64,000 nt of DNA from Rummeliibacillus sp963792445 (GCA_963792445.1 CAWBWO010000002.1:310001-374000); one strand, 5' to 3'. Numbered from the stretch's first letter, positions 1 to 8,937 are shown. Numbers and translations: made by a program. The notes: generated by a model from the letters alone, not told the origin.

Positions 1-1
1 A

Positions 2-496
2 GAATCAGAAATTACGGAAGCAATACAACAAATGATGGTACGTTTCGAGGAACAACAAGATAGAGGGATTATCATAAAAGAATTGGCAGGAACATTTCAA
101 TTAATCTCAAAACCTGAGCATGCAGCTGTCATCCAAAAACTAGTAGAAAATCCCCCAAGTCAATCGTTATCTCAAGCATCACTTGAAGTATTAGCAATCG
201 TAGCATACAAACAACCAATTACACGTGTCGAAATTGATGATTTAAGAGGTGTAAAAAGTGAAAGAGCGTTACATACTTTAAGTGCACGAGGTTTAGTACA
301 TGAAGTTGGGAGAGCGGAAGGTACTGGCCGTGCTATTCTTTATGGTACGACAAAAGAATTCCTAAATTATTTTGGCATGAAGAATATAAAAGAATTACCA
401 GAGCTTCCTGAAGTGAGTGAATCTGAAACAGACGAACAACCAGATTTGTTTATGTCTAAATTTCAAGAAGCTTTTCAAGAACCACAAACAGACTAA
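2..496 (+). CDS. scpB: Segregation and condensation protein B, C-terminal part (cut by window edge)
   Basis: The frame is open from base 2, so the start lies left of the window; the ATG at 32 is internal. ScpB is the winged-helix dimer that binds ScpA and the Smc ATPase in the condensin complex for chromosome compaction and segregation. The visible part holds the conserved second winged-helix region (SLEVLAIVAYKQPITR, then RGVKSERALHTL and GRAEGTGRAILYGTT), followed by an acidic, low-complexity tail ending near LPELPEVSESETDEQPD. It is followed after 19 bases by dacB, as in Bacillus. Family identity is confident; the missing N-terminus cannot be judged. Confidence 0.93.
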   Translation, partial: ESEITEAIQQMMVRFEEQQDRGIIIKELAGTFQLISKPEHAAVIQKLVENPPSQSLSQASLEVLAIVAYKQPITRVEIDDLRGVKSERALHTLSARGLVHEVGRAEGTGRAILYGTTKEFLNYFGMKNIKELPELPEVSESETDEQPDLFMSKFQEAFQEPQTD

Positions 497-515
497 TCTC
501 TAAAGGAGTGACATT

Positions 516-1514
516 TTGAGTCGTATACTTATTGCTATATTAAGTTGCTTTATCTTATTTATGCCTTTTGGAAAGACCGCAGAAGCAGCTTCACATTCTT
601 ATGCAGTAATTGATGCTGATACAGGGAGATTACTACTTGGGATGAATGAAAATGAAAGACTTCCAATTGCAAGTCTTACGAAAATGTGGACAGCTTTTGT
701 AGCAATTAAGGAAAAAGATTTAAACATGACAACAACCATTTCGAAAAAGGCAACATTAAGTGAAGGTTCATCCATTTATCTTGTAGAAGGTGAGAAAACT
801 ACCTTAAAAACATTACTCAATGGTTTATTATTGCGTTCAGGTAATGATGCAGCCACAGCCATTGCAGAAGAAGTGGGTGGTTCAGTAGGTGGATTTGTAA
901 AATTGATGAATGACTATGCAATGATTTATGGTCTTTCAAATACGAATTTTGAAAACCCTTCAGGATTGCATCATGATCGACATCTATCATCCGCATTCGA
1001 TACAGCCCAAATGCTTAGAATTGCTATGAAAGATGAAGATTTTCGTAAAATCGCTACGACTAAATTTTATAAAAATGACCTCCAAAACCCTACAGTTTGG
1101 CAAAACAAGCACAAACTCCTTCATTCCAATAAATACGCAATCGCCGGAAAAACAGGTTATACAAAAGTAGCAGGACGTACGCTTGCTACCTATTTTGAAA
1201 AAGACGGCAAAAGAGTGATTGTAGTAACACTAAACGAATCGAATGACTGGCAAGTTCACTCAGGATTTGCAGAAACGGTTTTCCAAAAATATGACAAAAA
1301 ATTATTGGCAAAAAAAGGGGTATATCAAGTTAGAGACGATTTACAAGTGGAATTAGATCATCCAGTGTATGCATTGATATCTAACGACGAGAAGAAAAAG
1401 GTGAAATCCATCCTTAAAATGCCTCGTATATCACAAGGCGATATGGGGATTTGGACATTTTATCTTGATGGTAAGCCGTTTATCGAAGAACCCGTTCATA
1501 TGATTTGGAAGTAA
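516..1514 (+). CDS. dacB: D-alanyl-D-alanine carboxypeptidase (penicillin-binding protein 5*-like)
   Basis: Serine DD-carboxypeptidase (peptidase S11) that removes the terminal D-Ala from peptidoglycan stem peptides. A signal peptide covers about residues 1-24 (cleavage near TAEA-A). The three active-site motifs are in order: SLTK at 53-56 with catalytic Ser53, SGN at 108-110, and KTG at 212-214. TTG start, with AAGGAG 7 bases upstream. At 332 aa it is shorter than typical spore DacB (about 380 aa); the shortage is at the C-terminal end. Position after scpB matches Bacillus dacB, whose product trims spore cortex cross-linking; the spore role is inferred. The spmA-spmB genes that normally follow are absent; a terminator and repeat DNA come next. 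Confidence 0.88.
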   Translation: MSRILIAILSCFILFMPFGKTAEAASHSYAVIDADTGRLLLGMNENERLPIASLTKMWTAFVAIKEKDLNMTTTISKKATLSEGSSIYLVEGEKTTLKTLLNGLLLRSGNDAATAIAEEVGGSVGGFVKLMNDYAMIYGLSNTNFENPSGLHHDRHLSSAFDTAQMLRIAMKDEDFRKIATTKFYKNDLQNPTVWQNKHKLLHSNKYAIAGKTGYTKVAGRTLATYFEKDGKRVIVVTLNESNDWQVHSGFAETVFQKYDKKLLAKKGVYQVRDDLQVELDHPVYALISNDEKKKVKSILKMPRISQGDMGIWTFYLDGKPFIEEPVHMIWK

Positions 1515-1542
1515 GAGACTGCTTTAGGAGCAGTCTCTTTTT
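1514..1542 (+). terminator. Rho-independent terminator of dacB
   Basis: A perfect 10-bp stem AGAGACTGCT/AGCAGTCTCT with a 5-base loop begins in the dacB stop codon and ends in a T-run. Confidence 0.85.
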
Positions 1543-1561
1543 ATACTTCCTTGTTTAGTCC

Positions 1562-1662
1562 ATTTCGAAAGCAGATCGATATGCTTTCGATTCGGGCTTT
1601 CCAATGATTTTCGGAGGCACGCAGGATGTGGGTCAGATAGCCGTTGCGCTCGCGTTCTCGCG
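1562..1662. repeat. Intergenic hairpin repeat, family B copy 1
   Basis: A 9-bp perfect hairpin TCGAAAGCA/TGCTTTCGA (1565-1590) is followed by ATTCGG. A 20-base segment at 1628-1647 is identical, in reverse orientation, to 35039-35058. Related hairpins lie at 26206-26228, 35096-35120 and 35234-35258. GC content and word use differ from the flanking genes. It fills the place where spmA-spmB sit in Bacillus. The rest of the 260-base spacer shows only the rluB ribosome site. Confidence 0.7.
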
Positions 1663-1773
1663 CTTTTATACTTTCTTCCTTAAAACGTGTCTACGCTTTT
1701 ATGCTTTTATTATTAGAAAAAGTGTGCAATAATTTTTGAAGGCTAATAGCATTAAGTTTAATGAGGTGACCAA

Positions 1774-2505
1774 ATGGAAAGACTACAGAAAGTGATAGCT
1801 CATGCAGGTATTGCTTCAAGAAGAAAAGCAGAAGAATTAATCATTGAAGGTAAAGTAAAAGTAAATGGTCAAGTTGTTCGAGAACTTGGTACAAAAGTAA
1901 CTGCTTCAGATTCTATTGAAGTAGAGGGTATAAAAATTGAAAAAGAAGAGAAGGTTTACTATCTATTATATAAACCAAGAGGTGTAATTTCAGCAGTTTC
2001 TGATGATCGTGGTCGTAAAACTGTAGTAGATTTATTTCCTCATGTAGAACAACGAATATTCCCGGTAGGTAGATTAGATTACGAAACTTCTGGTGTCTTA
2101 TTATTAACAAATGACGGAGATTTTTCTAACCTTTTAACGCATCCACGTTACAATATTGATAAAACGTATGTTGCTAAGGTAAAAGGTGCTCCAAGTAGAG
2201 AAGATATAAAAAAATTGGAACGAGGAATTATGCTAGAAGATGGCAAAACTGCACCTGCTCGTCTTAAAGTTTTATCTTCTAATAGAGAACATGGCACTTC
2301 TATTATTTCGATTACGATTCATGAAGGTAGGAATAGACAAGTTCGTCGTATGTTTGAGGCAATTGGTTGCCCAGTACAAAAGTTAAAACGAGAACAATTT
2401 GCGTTTTTAGGTTTACACGGTTTAAATGCAGGTGAATCTAGGGAATTAACAGCACATGAAGTGAAGCAACTACGTGTTCTATCTGAAACAGGGAGAATTG
2501 GATAG
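1774..2505 (+). CDS. rluB: Ribosomal large subunit pseudouridine synthase B
   Basis: RsuA/RluB-family enzyme converting a specific uridine of 23S rRNA to pseudouridine. An N-terminal S4 RNA-binding domain (about 1-60, RLQKVIAHAGIASRRKAEELI) precedes the catalytic domain with GRLDYETSGVLLLTNDG, in which Asp102 is the expected nucleophile, and the C-terminal motif GRNRQVRRMFEAIG. ATG start with GAGGTG just upstream. At 243 aa it is normal length. It precedes resABCDE as in Bacillus (ypuL). Function rests on family knowledge; the exact modified uridine is inferred. Confidence 0.93.
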   Translation: MERLQKVIAHAGIASRRKAEELIIEGKVKVNGQVVRELGTKVTASDSIEVEGIKIEKEEKVYYLLYKPRGVISAVSDDRGRKTVVDLFPHVEQRIFPVGRLDYETSGVLLLTNDGDFSNLLTHPRYNIDKTYVAKVKGAPSREDIKKLERGIMLEDGKTAPARLKVLSSNREHGTSIISITIHEGRNRQVRRMFEAIGCPVQKLKREQFAFLGLHGLNAGESRELTAHEVKQLRVLSETGRIG

Positions 2506-2526
2506 AAAATCATTGCGCTAGAAAAG

Positions 2527-2535
2527 ATTCACAAA
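2527..2535 (-). promoter_or_regulatory. Candidate ResD-binding site upstream of resA
   Basis: The bases ATTCACAAA read TTTGTGAAT on the minus strand, an exact match to the ResD consensus described for B. subtilis. It lies about 40 bases upstream of the likely resA -10 box (TATAAT at 2574-2579, extended by TGT), suiting an activator. ResD/ResE are encoded in this same cluster, so this suggests autoregulation. Match seen; function inferred. Confidence 0.55.
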
Positions 2536-2570
2536 GGATTCATATATGAAAAGGTAACTAATCCATAATT

Positions 2571-2579
2571 TGTTATAAT
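2571..2579 (+). promoter_or_regulatory. Extended -10 element of the res operon promoter
   Basis: TGTTATAAT is an extended sigma-A -10 box 45 bases before the resA start. No good -35 hexamer is visible 16-18 bases upstream, consistent with an activator-dependent promoter. Confidence 0.5.
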
Positions 2580-2623
2580 AGTATAGATTGTTTCTGTCGT
2601 TTTTAAGGAGGCTTACTACGACA

Positions 2624-3154
2624 ATGGAGAAAAAACAAAAAAGACTTTATACGCGGTTAGTCATTTTAGTTGTTCTCGTAGCAGCAATTGTTTATACAAT
2701 TTATACAACTGCACATAAAGACGATATACAACTATTAAAAGTAGGCGACGATGCACCTAATTTTTCATTAGTAGATTTAAATGGGGAAACACATAAATTA
2801 TCAGATTATAAGGGTCAAGGTGTATTGTTGAATTTCTGGGGAACTTGGTGTAAACCATGTAAAAAGGAAATGCCTGCAATTAATGAACAGTACAAACAAT
2901 TTAAAGGTCAAGGGGTTCAAGTCTTGGGTATTAATATAGCACAGTCTGATTTAGAAGTTTCAAGCTATTCAGATAAACTTGGCGTAGAGTTTCCAATCGC
3001 AATTGACAAGACGAAAAGTGTAATGAGAGCATATAATGTTGATCCTTTACCAACAACTGTATTGATCAATAAAGACGGCAAAATCGAGAATATCATAACA
3101 GGAGAAATGACAGAATCAGCTATAAATCAATACCTTACAAGTATTAAACCATAA
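2624..3154 (+). CDS. resA: Thiol-disulfide oxidoreductase ResA (cytochrome c maturation)
   Basis: Membrane-anchored thioredoxin-like protein that reduces the apocytochrome c CXXCH disulfide on the outer face of the membrane before heme attachment. One N-terminal membrane anchor (about 11-29) precedes a TlpA/ResA fold with active-site WCKPC (Cys76, Cys79) and the cis-proline region DPLPTTVLI. The frame is open from an upstream TTG at 2588, but the ATG at 2624 behind AAGGAGG gives 176 aa, close to the usual 179, so I chose it. It is first in a tight run resA-resB-resC, with resB 16 bases downstream. Confidence 0.93.
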   Translation: MEKKQKRLYTRLVILVVLVAAIVYTIYTTAHKDDIQLLKVGDDAPNFSLVDLNGETHKLSDYKGQGVLLNFWGTWCKPCKKEMPAINEQYKQFKGQGVQVLGINIAQSDLEVSSYSDKLGVEFPIAIDKTKSVMRAYNVDPLPTTVLINKDGKIENIITGEMTESAINQYLTSIKP

Positions 3155-3170
3155 AGGAGTGTTCTAAAGG

Positions 3171-4847
3171 ATGAAAAATATAACTTGTGAATGTGGTCAT
3201 GTTAATCCCGAAGGAACGCATCTATGTGAGAAATGTGGACGACCTCTTACAGAAGAAGATATTAATTCAAACGTTGTTGATATGAAATACGAAGGTAGAG
3301 CAATTCGCTCCAAAACGTATAATAAGACAATTATTGATAAAATTTGGAACTTTTTCTCAAGTGTAAAAGTTGGTGTCACTATCATCGTTATAACATTGGT
3401 AGCTGCGGCGATTGGGACATTTTTACCTCAAGTAGTTTATGTCAAAATACCTCAAGGCGAAGATGTTAAACAAGCGTATATCGATAACTACGGTACGTTC
3501 GGTAAAATCTATTACAATCTTGGACTAACAGATGTCTATAGTTCATGGTGGTTCCAAACGTTAATTGGTATGTTAGCGATTTCAATCATAGTTGCTAGCT
3601 TAGATCGTGGTATTCCACTTTACAAATCATTGAAAAATCAACGTGTAAGACGACACGAAAGTTTTATGAAACGCCAACGTATTTTCGGCGAACAAGTAAT
3701 GACATCAGCAAAAGCTGATGAATCATTAGATTTAGCAGAAAAGAAAATGAAAGAGCTTAAATACAAAGTTCGTAGAGAAGATGGCGTATTATTTGCTGAA
3801 AAAAATCGTTTTGCTCGTTCGGGACCATACGTTAACCATTTAGGATTAATCATATTCTTATTTGGTGTAATGTTACGCTTAATGCCTGGATTTTATATCG
3901 ATGAATCAATGTGGATTCGTGAAGGTGAAACTGAATCTATTCCGGGTATGGAAGGATATTATCTACATAGTAATAAATTCACCTTCGAAACATACTCAAA
4001 AGATGAACAAAAGCAGGAATTTAATCAATCAAAAGCTGCTGTTAACTCTATTGCGAAAAATTACCAAACAGACGTAGTACTGTATAAAGCAAAAGATGGA
4101 GCGGTTGCTGGTGATACAACGAATTTAGAAAAATTAAAGGATTATCCAATTCAAGTAAATGAACCTTTAAAATATGATGGCTATGCTCTATATCAAATGG
4201 ATTTCCGATTAAATGAGTTAAAAGCTATGAACTTTAACTTAATCAATAAAAATACAGGAAAGTCTTTAGGTGAAGTAAGTATTGATCTTCAAGAACCCAA
4301 AAAAGTATATAAGATTGATGACAAAACAAAGGTAGAGATAAAAGGGTACTATCCAACATTCTCAGGTTTTGATAATGGAGAACCACAATCGGATTCACCA
4401 ATACCAAATAATCCTGCCTTTATATTTACAATGTACACACCAGAAACACCAAAAGGCGAAACAAGCTTTGTAGGAATCAAACAAACATTAGAACCACTTG
4501 GAACAACAAAGTATAAGATGAAATTTGCGAGCATTGATACACGCAATGTATCTGGTCTAACGATCCGAAAAGACAAGACACTTCCAATTCTGTTACTCGG
4601 TGGTATAATCTTTATGATAGGAGTAGTTATTGGTTCTTATTGGAGTCATCGTCGTTTATGGCTACAAAAAACAAATGATGGACGTTTGCTTTTGGCTTCT
4701 CATACAAACAAAAACTGGTTTAGTATGAAAAAAGACTTGAGCTTAGTGACAGAATATGCTCACCTACCTAACTGGGTTGATCAACAAGATGACGAAAAGC
4801 AGACAGAAGACCAACAGAAAGAAAAGGAAGGTGACATTATCTTATGA
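3171..4847 (+). CDS. resB: Cytochrome c biogenesis protein ResB
   Basis: System II heme exporter/ligase subunit that acts with ResC to attach heme to c-type apocytochromes outside the membrane. The N-terminus carries a four-cysteine zinc-ribbon-like knuckle (Cys6, Cys8, Cys19, Cys22), which Bacillus ResB also has. Membrane spans lie near residues 67-90, 127-145, 220-236 and 473-495, with a large extracytoplasmic domain between the third and fourth. Acidic/Gln-rich cytoplasmic tail. It overlaps resC by 4 bases (ATGA), indicating translational coupling. Length of 558 aa is normal. Confidence 0.93.
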   Translation: MKNITCECGHVNPEGTHLCEKCGRPLTEEDINSNVVDMKYEGRAIRSKTYNKTIIDKIWNFFSSVKVGVTIIVITLVAAAIGTFLPQVVYVKIPQGEDVKQAYIDNYGTFGKIYYNLGLTDVYSSWWFQTLIGMLAISIIVASLDRGIPLYKSLKNQRVRRHESFMKRQRIFGEQVMTSAKADESLDLAEKKMKELKYKVRREDGVLFAEKNRFARSGPYVNHLGLIIFLFGVMLRLMPGFYIDESMWIREGETESIPGMEGYYLHSNKFTFETYSKDEQKQEFNQSKAAVNSIAKNYQTDVVLYKAKDGAVAGDTTNLEKLKDYPIQVNEPLKYDGYALYQMDFRLNELKAMNFNLINKNTGKSLGEVSIDLQEPKKVYKIDDKTKVEIKGYYPTFSGFDNGEPQSDSPIPNNPAFIFTMYTPETPKGETSFVGIKQTLEPLGTTKYKMKFASIDTRNVSGLTIRKDKTLPILLLGGIIFMIGVVIGSYWSHRRLWLQKTNDGRLLLASHTNKNWFSMKKDLSLVTEYAHLPNWVDQQDDEKQTEDQQKEKEGDIIL

Positions 4848-6031
4848 GTTTAATTGATATTAGTAGTACTTTATTATTTATCGCATTTATCGCATATCTA
4901 GTTGCTACATTAGTTTTCGGTGGAGCTGTAAAAGGCGCTCAAAAGGATGCATCGAAATCCAACAAAAATTGGGGTACTATTGCTATTACGATTACAATCA
5001 TTGGTTTTATCTCTAACCTTGGTTATTTTATTACGCGTTGGATTTATGCAGGACACGCTCCTGTAAGTAATATGTTTGAATTCACAACAGCATTTGGTAT
5101 GTTTGTTGTTGGGGCATTTATTTTAATTTATTTCATATATAAGCTACCATCACTTGGATTATTTGCTTTACCAATTGCTATTTTAATAATTGCATATGCA
5201 AGTATGTTCCCACGTGAGGTAAATCCATTAATACCTGCACTTAAAAGTTATTGGTTATATATCCATGTAATCACAGCAGCCATTGGCGAATCTATTTTAG
5301 CAATTAGTGCAGTTGCAGGCTTAATTTATTTGTTGAAAAATGTTGATACAACTAAACGTACAAAAAATAGTATTTGGTTAGAGGTTGTAATGTATGCTGC
5401 CGTTTTAGTTATTGGATTTGTTGTTGTTACATCTACGTTCAGAATGATGGGCTACGAAGCAGACTTTACCTATGTAGATAAAAACGGTGCTCAACAAGAA
5501 ATTACGTATAATACACCAGCATTATTCGGTATGCATCAATATGAAATGAAATCAACAGACAAAATGCAACCATTTGTAGAAGTGCCGGCTATTGTCAATG
5601 CTAAAAAGTTAACAACTGTTGTATGGTCTATTATTATCGGTACAATTCTATACGGTTTAATTCGATTAATTATTCGTAGACCAATTTCACGTGCGATTCA
5701 ACCGCTTTCGAAACGTGCGAATTCTCAGTTATTAGATGAAATTGGTTACCGCTCTGTAATGATTGGTTTCCCTGTCTTCACACTAGGTGCTTTAATCTTT
5801 GCTATGATTTGGGCGCAAGAAGCATGGTCTCGATTCTGGGGCTGGGATCCTAAAGAAGTATGGGCATTAATAACTTGGTTATTCTATGCAGCTTTCCTTC
5901 ACTTACGTTTATCAAAAGGATGGCATGGTGAGAAGTCTGCATGGTTAGCAGTAATCGGATTTGTCATTATCATGTTCAACCTTGTAGCTGTAAACTTAAT
6001 TATCGCTGGACTACACTCATACGCAGGATAA
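4844..6031 (+). CDS. resC: Cytochrome c biogenesis protein ResC (CcsA-type heme handling)
   Basis: Polytopic CcsA/CcmC-family membrane protein, partner of ResB in System II cytochrome c assembly. The diagnostic tryptophan-rich heme-binding motif WGWDPKEVW is at about 332-340, in the second half of the protein between hydrophobic spans; conserved-type histidines flank it (for example H in AAFLHLRLS). 395 aa, about eight membrane spans. The start overlaps the resB stop. A hairpin follows at 6048-6090 before resD, so resABC and resDE may be partly separate units. Confidence 0.93.
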   Translation: MSLIDISSTLLFIAFIAYLVATLVFGGAVKGAQKDASKSNKNWGTIAITITIIGFISNLGYFITRWIYAGHAPVSNMFEFTTAFGMFVVGAFILIYFIYKLPSLGLFALPIAILIIAYASMFPREVNPLIPALKSYWLYIHVITAAIGESILAISAVAGLIYLLKNVDTTKRTKNSIWLEVVMYAAVLVIGFVVVTSTFRMMGYEADFTYVDKNGAQQEITYNTPALFGMHQYEMKSTDKMQPFVEVPAIVNAKKLTTVVWSIIIGTILYGLIRLIIRRPISRAIQPLSKRANSQLLDEIGYRSVMIGFPVFTLGALIFAMIWAQEAWSRFWGWDPKEVWALITWLFYAAFLHLRLSKGWHGEKSAWLAVIGFVIIMFNLVAVNLIIAGLHSYAG

Positions 6032-6047
6032 TCTATTTTGAATGAAT

Positions 6048-6090
6048 GAAAAAGCCTTTTCCTTAATATGAGGGAAAAGGCTTTTCTTTT
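6048..6090 (+). terminator. Terminator-like hairpin between resC and resD
   Basis: AAAAGCCTTTTCC pairs with GGAAAAGGCTTTT (12-13 bp), followed by CTTTTC. The T-run is interrupted, so read-through into resDE is likely. Confidence 0.7.
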
Positions 6091-6098
6091 CATTTTGT

Positions 6099-6127
6099 TT
6101 GACAGAATGTACAATAAAAGTATTAAT
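6099..6127 (+). promoter_or_regulatory. Sigma-A promoter of resDE
   Basis: A perfect -35 TTGACA (6099-6104) is followed at 16-17 bases by TATTAAT (6121-6127). It lies between the resC hairpin and the resD ribosome site GGGAGG, so resDE can be transcribed separately from resABC. Confidence 0.55.
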
Positions 6128-6144
6128 ACTGGGAGGCAAATACA

Positions 6145-6861
6145 GTGACTGAACAAATTTCGATATTAGTAGTAGATGATGAGGATCGTATTCGTCGTTT
6201 ATTGAAAATGTACTTAGAGCGTGAAGGATATGAAGTTGATGAAGCAGAAAATGGCGAACAAGCTGTAGAAAAAGCTCTTGCCAATAATTATCATTGCATT
6301 CTGCTAGACATCATGATGCCTGAAAAGGATGGAATTGAAGTTTGTGAAGAAGTTCGCGAAAAAAAATCAACACCAATTATTTTATTGACTGCTAAAGGCG
6401 AAGAAGCCAATAGAGTACAAGGATTTGAAATTGGAGCAGATGATTATATTGTTAAACCTTTTAGCCCAAGAGAAGTCGTATTGCGAGTAAAAGCTATTTT
6501 ACGCCGCTCTGCAGCATTTTCTCCAATTTCTGTATCATCTTCATCTAAAGACTTGGTCGTATTTCCGCACTTAACAATTGATCATGATGCACATCGTGTT
6601 TCAGCAGATGGAGTGGAAGTGAACTTAACACCAAAAGAATATGAACTATTATATTTCTTAGCAAAAGCACCAGACAAAGTATTTGATCGTGAGCAATTAT
6701 TAAAAGAAGTTTGGCATTATGATTTCTTCGGTGATTTACGTACTGTTGATACACATGTTAAGCGATTACGTGAGAAACTAAATCGTGTATCTGAAAATGC
6801 GGCTAAAATGATTGTAACGGTATGGGGCGTTGGCTATAAATTTGAGGTAGTCAATGACTAG
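6145..6861 (+). CDS. resD: Two-component response regulator ResD
   Basis: OmpR/PhoB-type regulator controlling aerobic and anaerobic respiration genes. The receiver domain (about 1-120) has the acidic pair Asp11-Asp12, phospho-acceptor Asp55 (LLDIMMPEKDG) and the lysine in IVKPF; a winged-helix DNA-binding domain fills the C-terminal half (LTPKEYELLYFL, RTVDTHVKRLREKL). GTG start behind GGGAGG. It overlaps its kinase gene resE by 8 bases. Candidate targets in this window are resA and qcrA. Identity follows from sequence type plus the resABC context. Confidence 0.94.
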   Translation: MTEQISILVVDDEDRIRRLLKMYLEREGYEVDEAENGEQAVEKALANNYHCILLDIMMPEKDGIEVCEEVREKKSTPIILLTAKGEEANRVQGFEIGADDYIVKPFSPREVVLRVKAILRRSAAFSPISVSSSSKDLVVFPHLTIDHDAHRVSADGVEVNLTPKEYELLYFLAKAPDKVFDREQLLKEVWHYDFFGDLRTVDTHVKRLREKLNRVSENAAKMIVTVWGVGYKFEVVND

Positions 6862-8653
6862 AATATGGAATAGTGTTGTCGGGAAGCTATGGGTAACCAT
6901 ATTGCTTCTCGTTTCATTTGTATTATTTGTTTTTACGGTTTTAATGCTAGAGTTTCTATCAAAATATCATACTCAACAATCAGAAGCATTACTACGACAA
7001 GAAGCAACTACCATAGCAAGTGTTGTTGAAGATCATAAATCCATTGCATCAACTAAATCGATTATCAATGATATATTAAGTGATGAGACAAACGCAGTAA
7101 TTGCAGATCGACCAGGCAAAGTATTATTTTCACTGCAAGAAGGATTAAACCAAGAAGAAATAAAAAAAGAAATTATTGGCAATAAATCGTTTGAAAAAGT
7201 TTTTAATTCAGAAAAACCTGTAGTCAAAGAAATGATGCTACCCTCTTCTACAGAAATGAATCATGTGGAGTCGTATATTGTTTTAGCATTTCCACTAAAT
7301 GTTAAAGAAATGAATCATGGTGTAGTATTCATTTATCAAAGTCCGGATGCTATACATCGAACTTCGCAAGAAACGACGAAAATTGTCTTTTTATCTGCAG
7401 CTATTGCATTTATCCTGACAACTTTCTTTGCGTTTTTCTTATCTACTCGAATTACGTCCCCCTTACGGAAAATGCGAGAAGCTGCCTTCGAATTAGCGAA
7501 AGGAAATTTTGATAAAAAAGTTCCTGTATTACAAAACGATGAAATTGGACAATTGGGGACAGCATTTAACCAAATGGGACGGCAACTAAAAACTCATATT
7601 GAGGTCATCAATCAAGAGAAAGAACAACTTTCAAGTATTTTAACCTCCATGACTGATGCTGTAATTACATTTAACAGTGACCGAACAGTCATATTAAGTA
7701 ATCCACCTGCAGAATTATTATTACAAAAGTGGTTTATCAATAAGGGATCTAATAGTGAACAACCGATTCCAAAAGAAATATATCATATGCTAGATCATGT
7801 ACTGGACATGGAAGAAGAGCTAAGAGAAGAACTAGAATTAGTTGGTACGTATTTTACCATCTCAATAAGCCCTCTCTATAGTGGGGATTCCGTTCGTGGT
7901 GCTGTTGCTGTATTTAGAGATAGGACAGAAGAACATCGGTTAGATAAACTGCGAGATGACTTTATAGCAAACGTTTCTCATGAATTACGTACACCAATAG
8001 CCATGTTACAAGGCTATAGTGAAGCAATTATAGATGATATTGTGACAACTGAAGATGAACGCAATGAAATGATCCGCATTATATATGATGAATCACAGCG
8101 AATGGGAAGACTTGTAACAGATTTATTAGATCTTGCCCGTATGGAGTCTGGAAATATTACTTTATACAAAGATTTGGTTCCGATTACGCCAGTATTTGAA
8201 AGAATCACTCAAAAATTTGTACAAGCAGCAAAAGAAAAAGGTGTTGAATTAACTTATTCATCTACATTTGATGATGTCACTCCTATTAGTCTAGATGAAG
8301 ATAGAATTGAACAAGTATTAACAAATTTAATTGACAATGCAATTCGTCATACAAATAAAAATGGTACAGTTCAAGTAATCGTTGATCAACAAGTGTCATT
8401 TGCACGTGTTCAAGTAAAAGACAATGGGGCAGGTATACCAAAAGAAGACTTAGAATATGTGTTTGAGCGATTCTACAAAGCAGATAAAGCAAGGACGAGA
8501 GGAAAAGGCGGGACAGGCTTGGGTCTTGCTATTGCTAAAAATATAGTGGAAGCCCACAAAGGTCGGATAACTGTAAAAAGTGAAGTGGATGTTGGTACAA
8601 ACTTTATCTTCTTCTTGCCACTTGAATTACAACAAGAAAATTCAAACAAATAA
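6854..8653 (+). CDS. resE: Sensor histidine kinase ResE
   Basis: Membrane kinase that phosphorylates ResD in response to oxygen limitation and nitric oxide. Order: first membrane span (about 12-35), extracytoplasmic sensor loop, second span (about 175-200), HAMP linker, PAS-like domain, HisKA domain with FIANVSHELRTP (phosphorylated His376), and an ATPase domain with N box (LTNLIDNAIRHT), DNGAGI, and GKGGTGLGLAI. At 599 aa the length matches B. subtilis ResE. A terminator follows; the sigX-rsiX pair that follows in B. subtilis is absent. Confidence 0.94.
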   Translation: MTRIWNSVVGKLWVTILLLVSFVLFVFTVLMLEFLSKYHTQQSEALLRQEATTIASVVEDHKSIASTKSIINDILSDETNAVIADRPGKVLFSLQEGLNQEEIKKEIIGNKSFEKVFNSEKPVVKEMMLPSSTEMNHVESYIVLAFPLNVKEMNHGVVFIYQSPDAIHRTSQETTKIVFLSAAIAFILTTFFAFFLSTRITSPLRKMREAAFELAKGNFDKKVPVLQNDEIGQLGTAFNQMGRQLKTHIEVINQEKEQLSSILTSMTDAVITFNSDRTVILSNPPAELLLQKWFINKGSNSEQPIPKEIYHMLDHVLDMEEELREELELVGTYFTISISPLYSGDSVRGAVAVFRDRTEEHRLDKLRDDFIANVSHELRTPIAMLQGYSEAIIDDIVTTEDERNEMIRIIYDESQRMGRLVTDLLDLARMESGNITLYKDLVPITPVFERITQKFVQAAKEKGVELTYSSTFDDVTPISLDEDRIEQVLTNLIDNAIRHTNKNGTVQVIVDQQVSFARVQVKDNGAGIPKEDLEYVFERFYKADKARTRGKGGTGLGLAIAKNIVEAHKGRITVKSEVDVGTNFIFFLPLELQQENSNK

Positions 8654-8661
8654 TGATAAAA

Positions 8662-8700
8662 GATGCCCAAAATCTAAGTTGTGTTTTTGGGTATTTTTTT
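8662..8700 (+). terminator. Terminator after resE
   Basis: ATGCCCAAAA pairs with TTTTTGGGTAT, followed by at least seven T. It ends the res cluster. Confidence 0.8.
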
Positions 8701-8878
8701 TTACTTTATACGGAAATTGCAAAGAACTCGGTTTTTGCATTAAGTTTGTCCAATTAAATCGAAAGAACATATTTTAGTACTTTAATGATTAAATTCAGCT
8801 TACAAAATGAACCGTAAATTTAAAAGCAAACTAAATTTGTAGGAATACTAATTTTTTTAGGAAAATGAGATTAATATC

Positions 8879-8907
8879 TTTACAAATTCCTGGATTTTTT
8901 ATATAGT
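8879..8907 (+). promoter_or_regulatory. Sigma-A promoter of the ribU leader
   Basis: TTTACA (8879-8884) and TATAGT (8902-8907) are separated by exactly 17 bases, about 30 bases before the FMN aptamer. The stretch from the resE terminator to here (about 180 bases) shows nothing else. Confidence 0.6.
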
Positions 8908-8937
8908 TACATTGTAATTAAAAAAATCATATTGATT

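Noticed and set aside
3171..3260. Unusual zinc-ribbon fusion on ResB
   Set aside because: The four-cysteine N-terminus also occurs in Bacillus ResB, so it is normal for the family.
8440..8777. Small frames around the end of resE
   Set aside because: They overlap the kinase ATPase domain and terminator; composition is that of antisense or out-of-frame translation.
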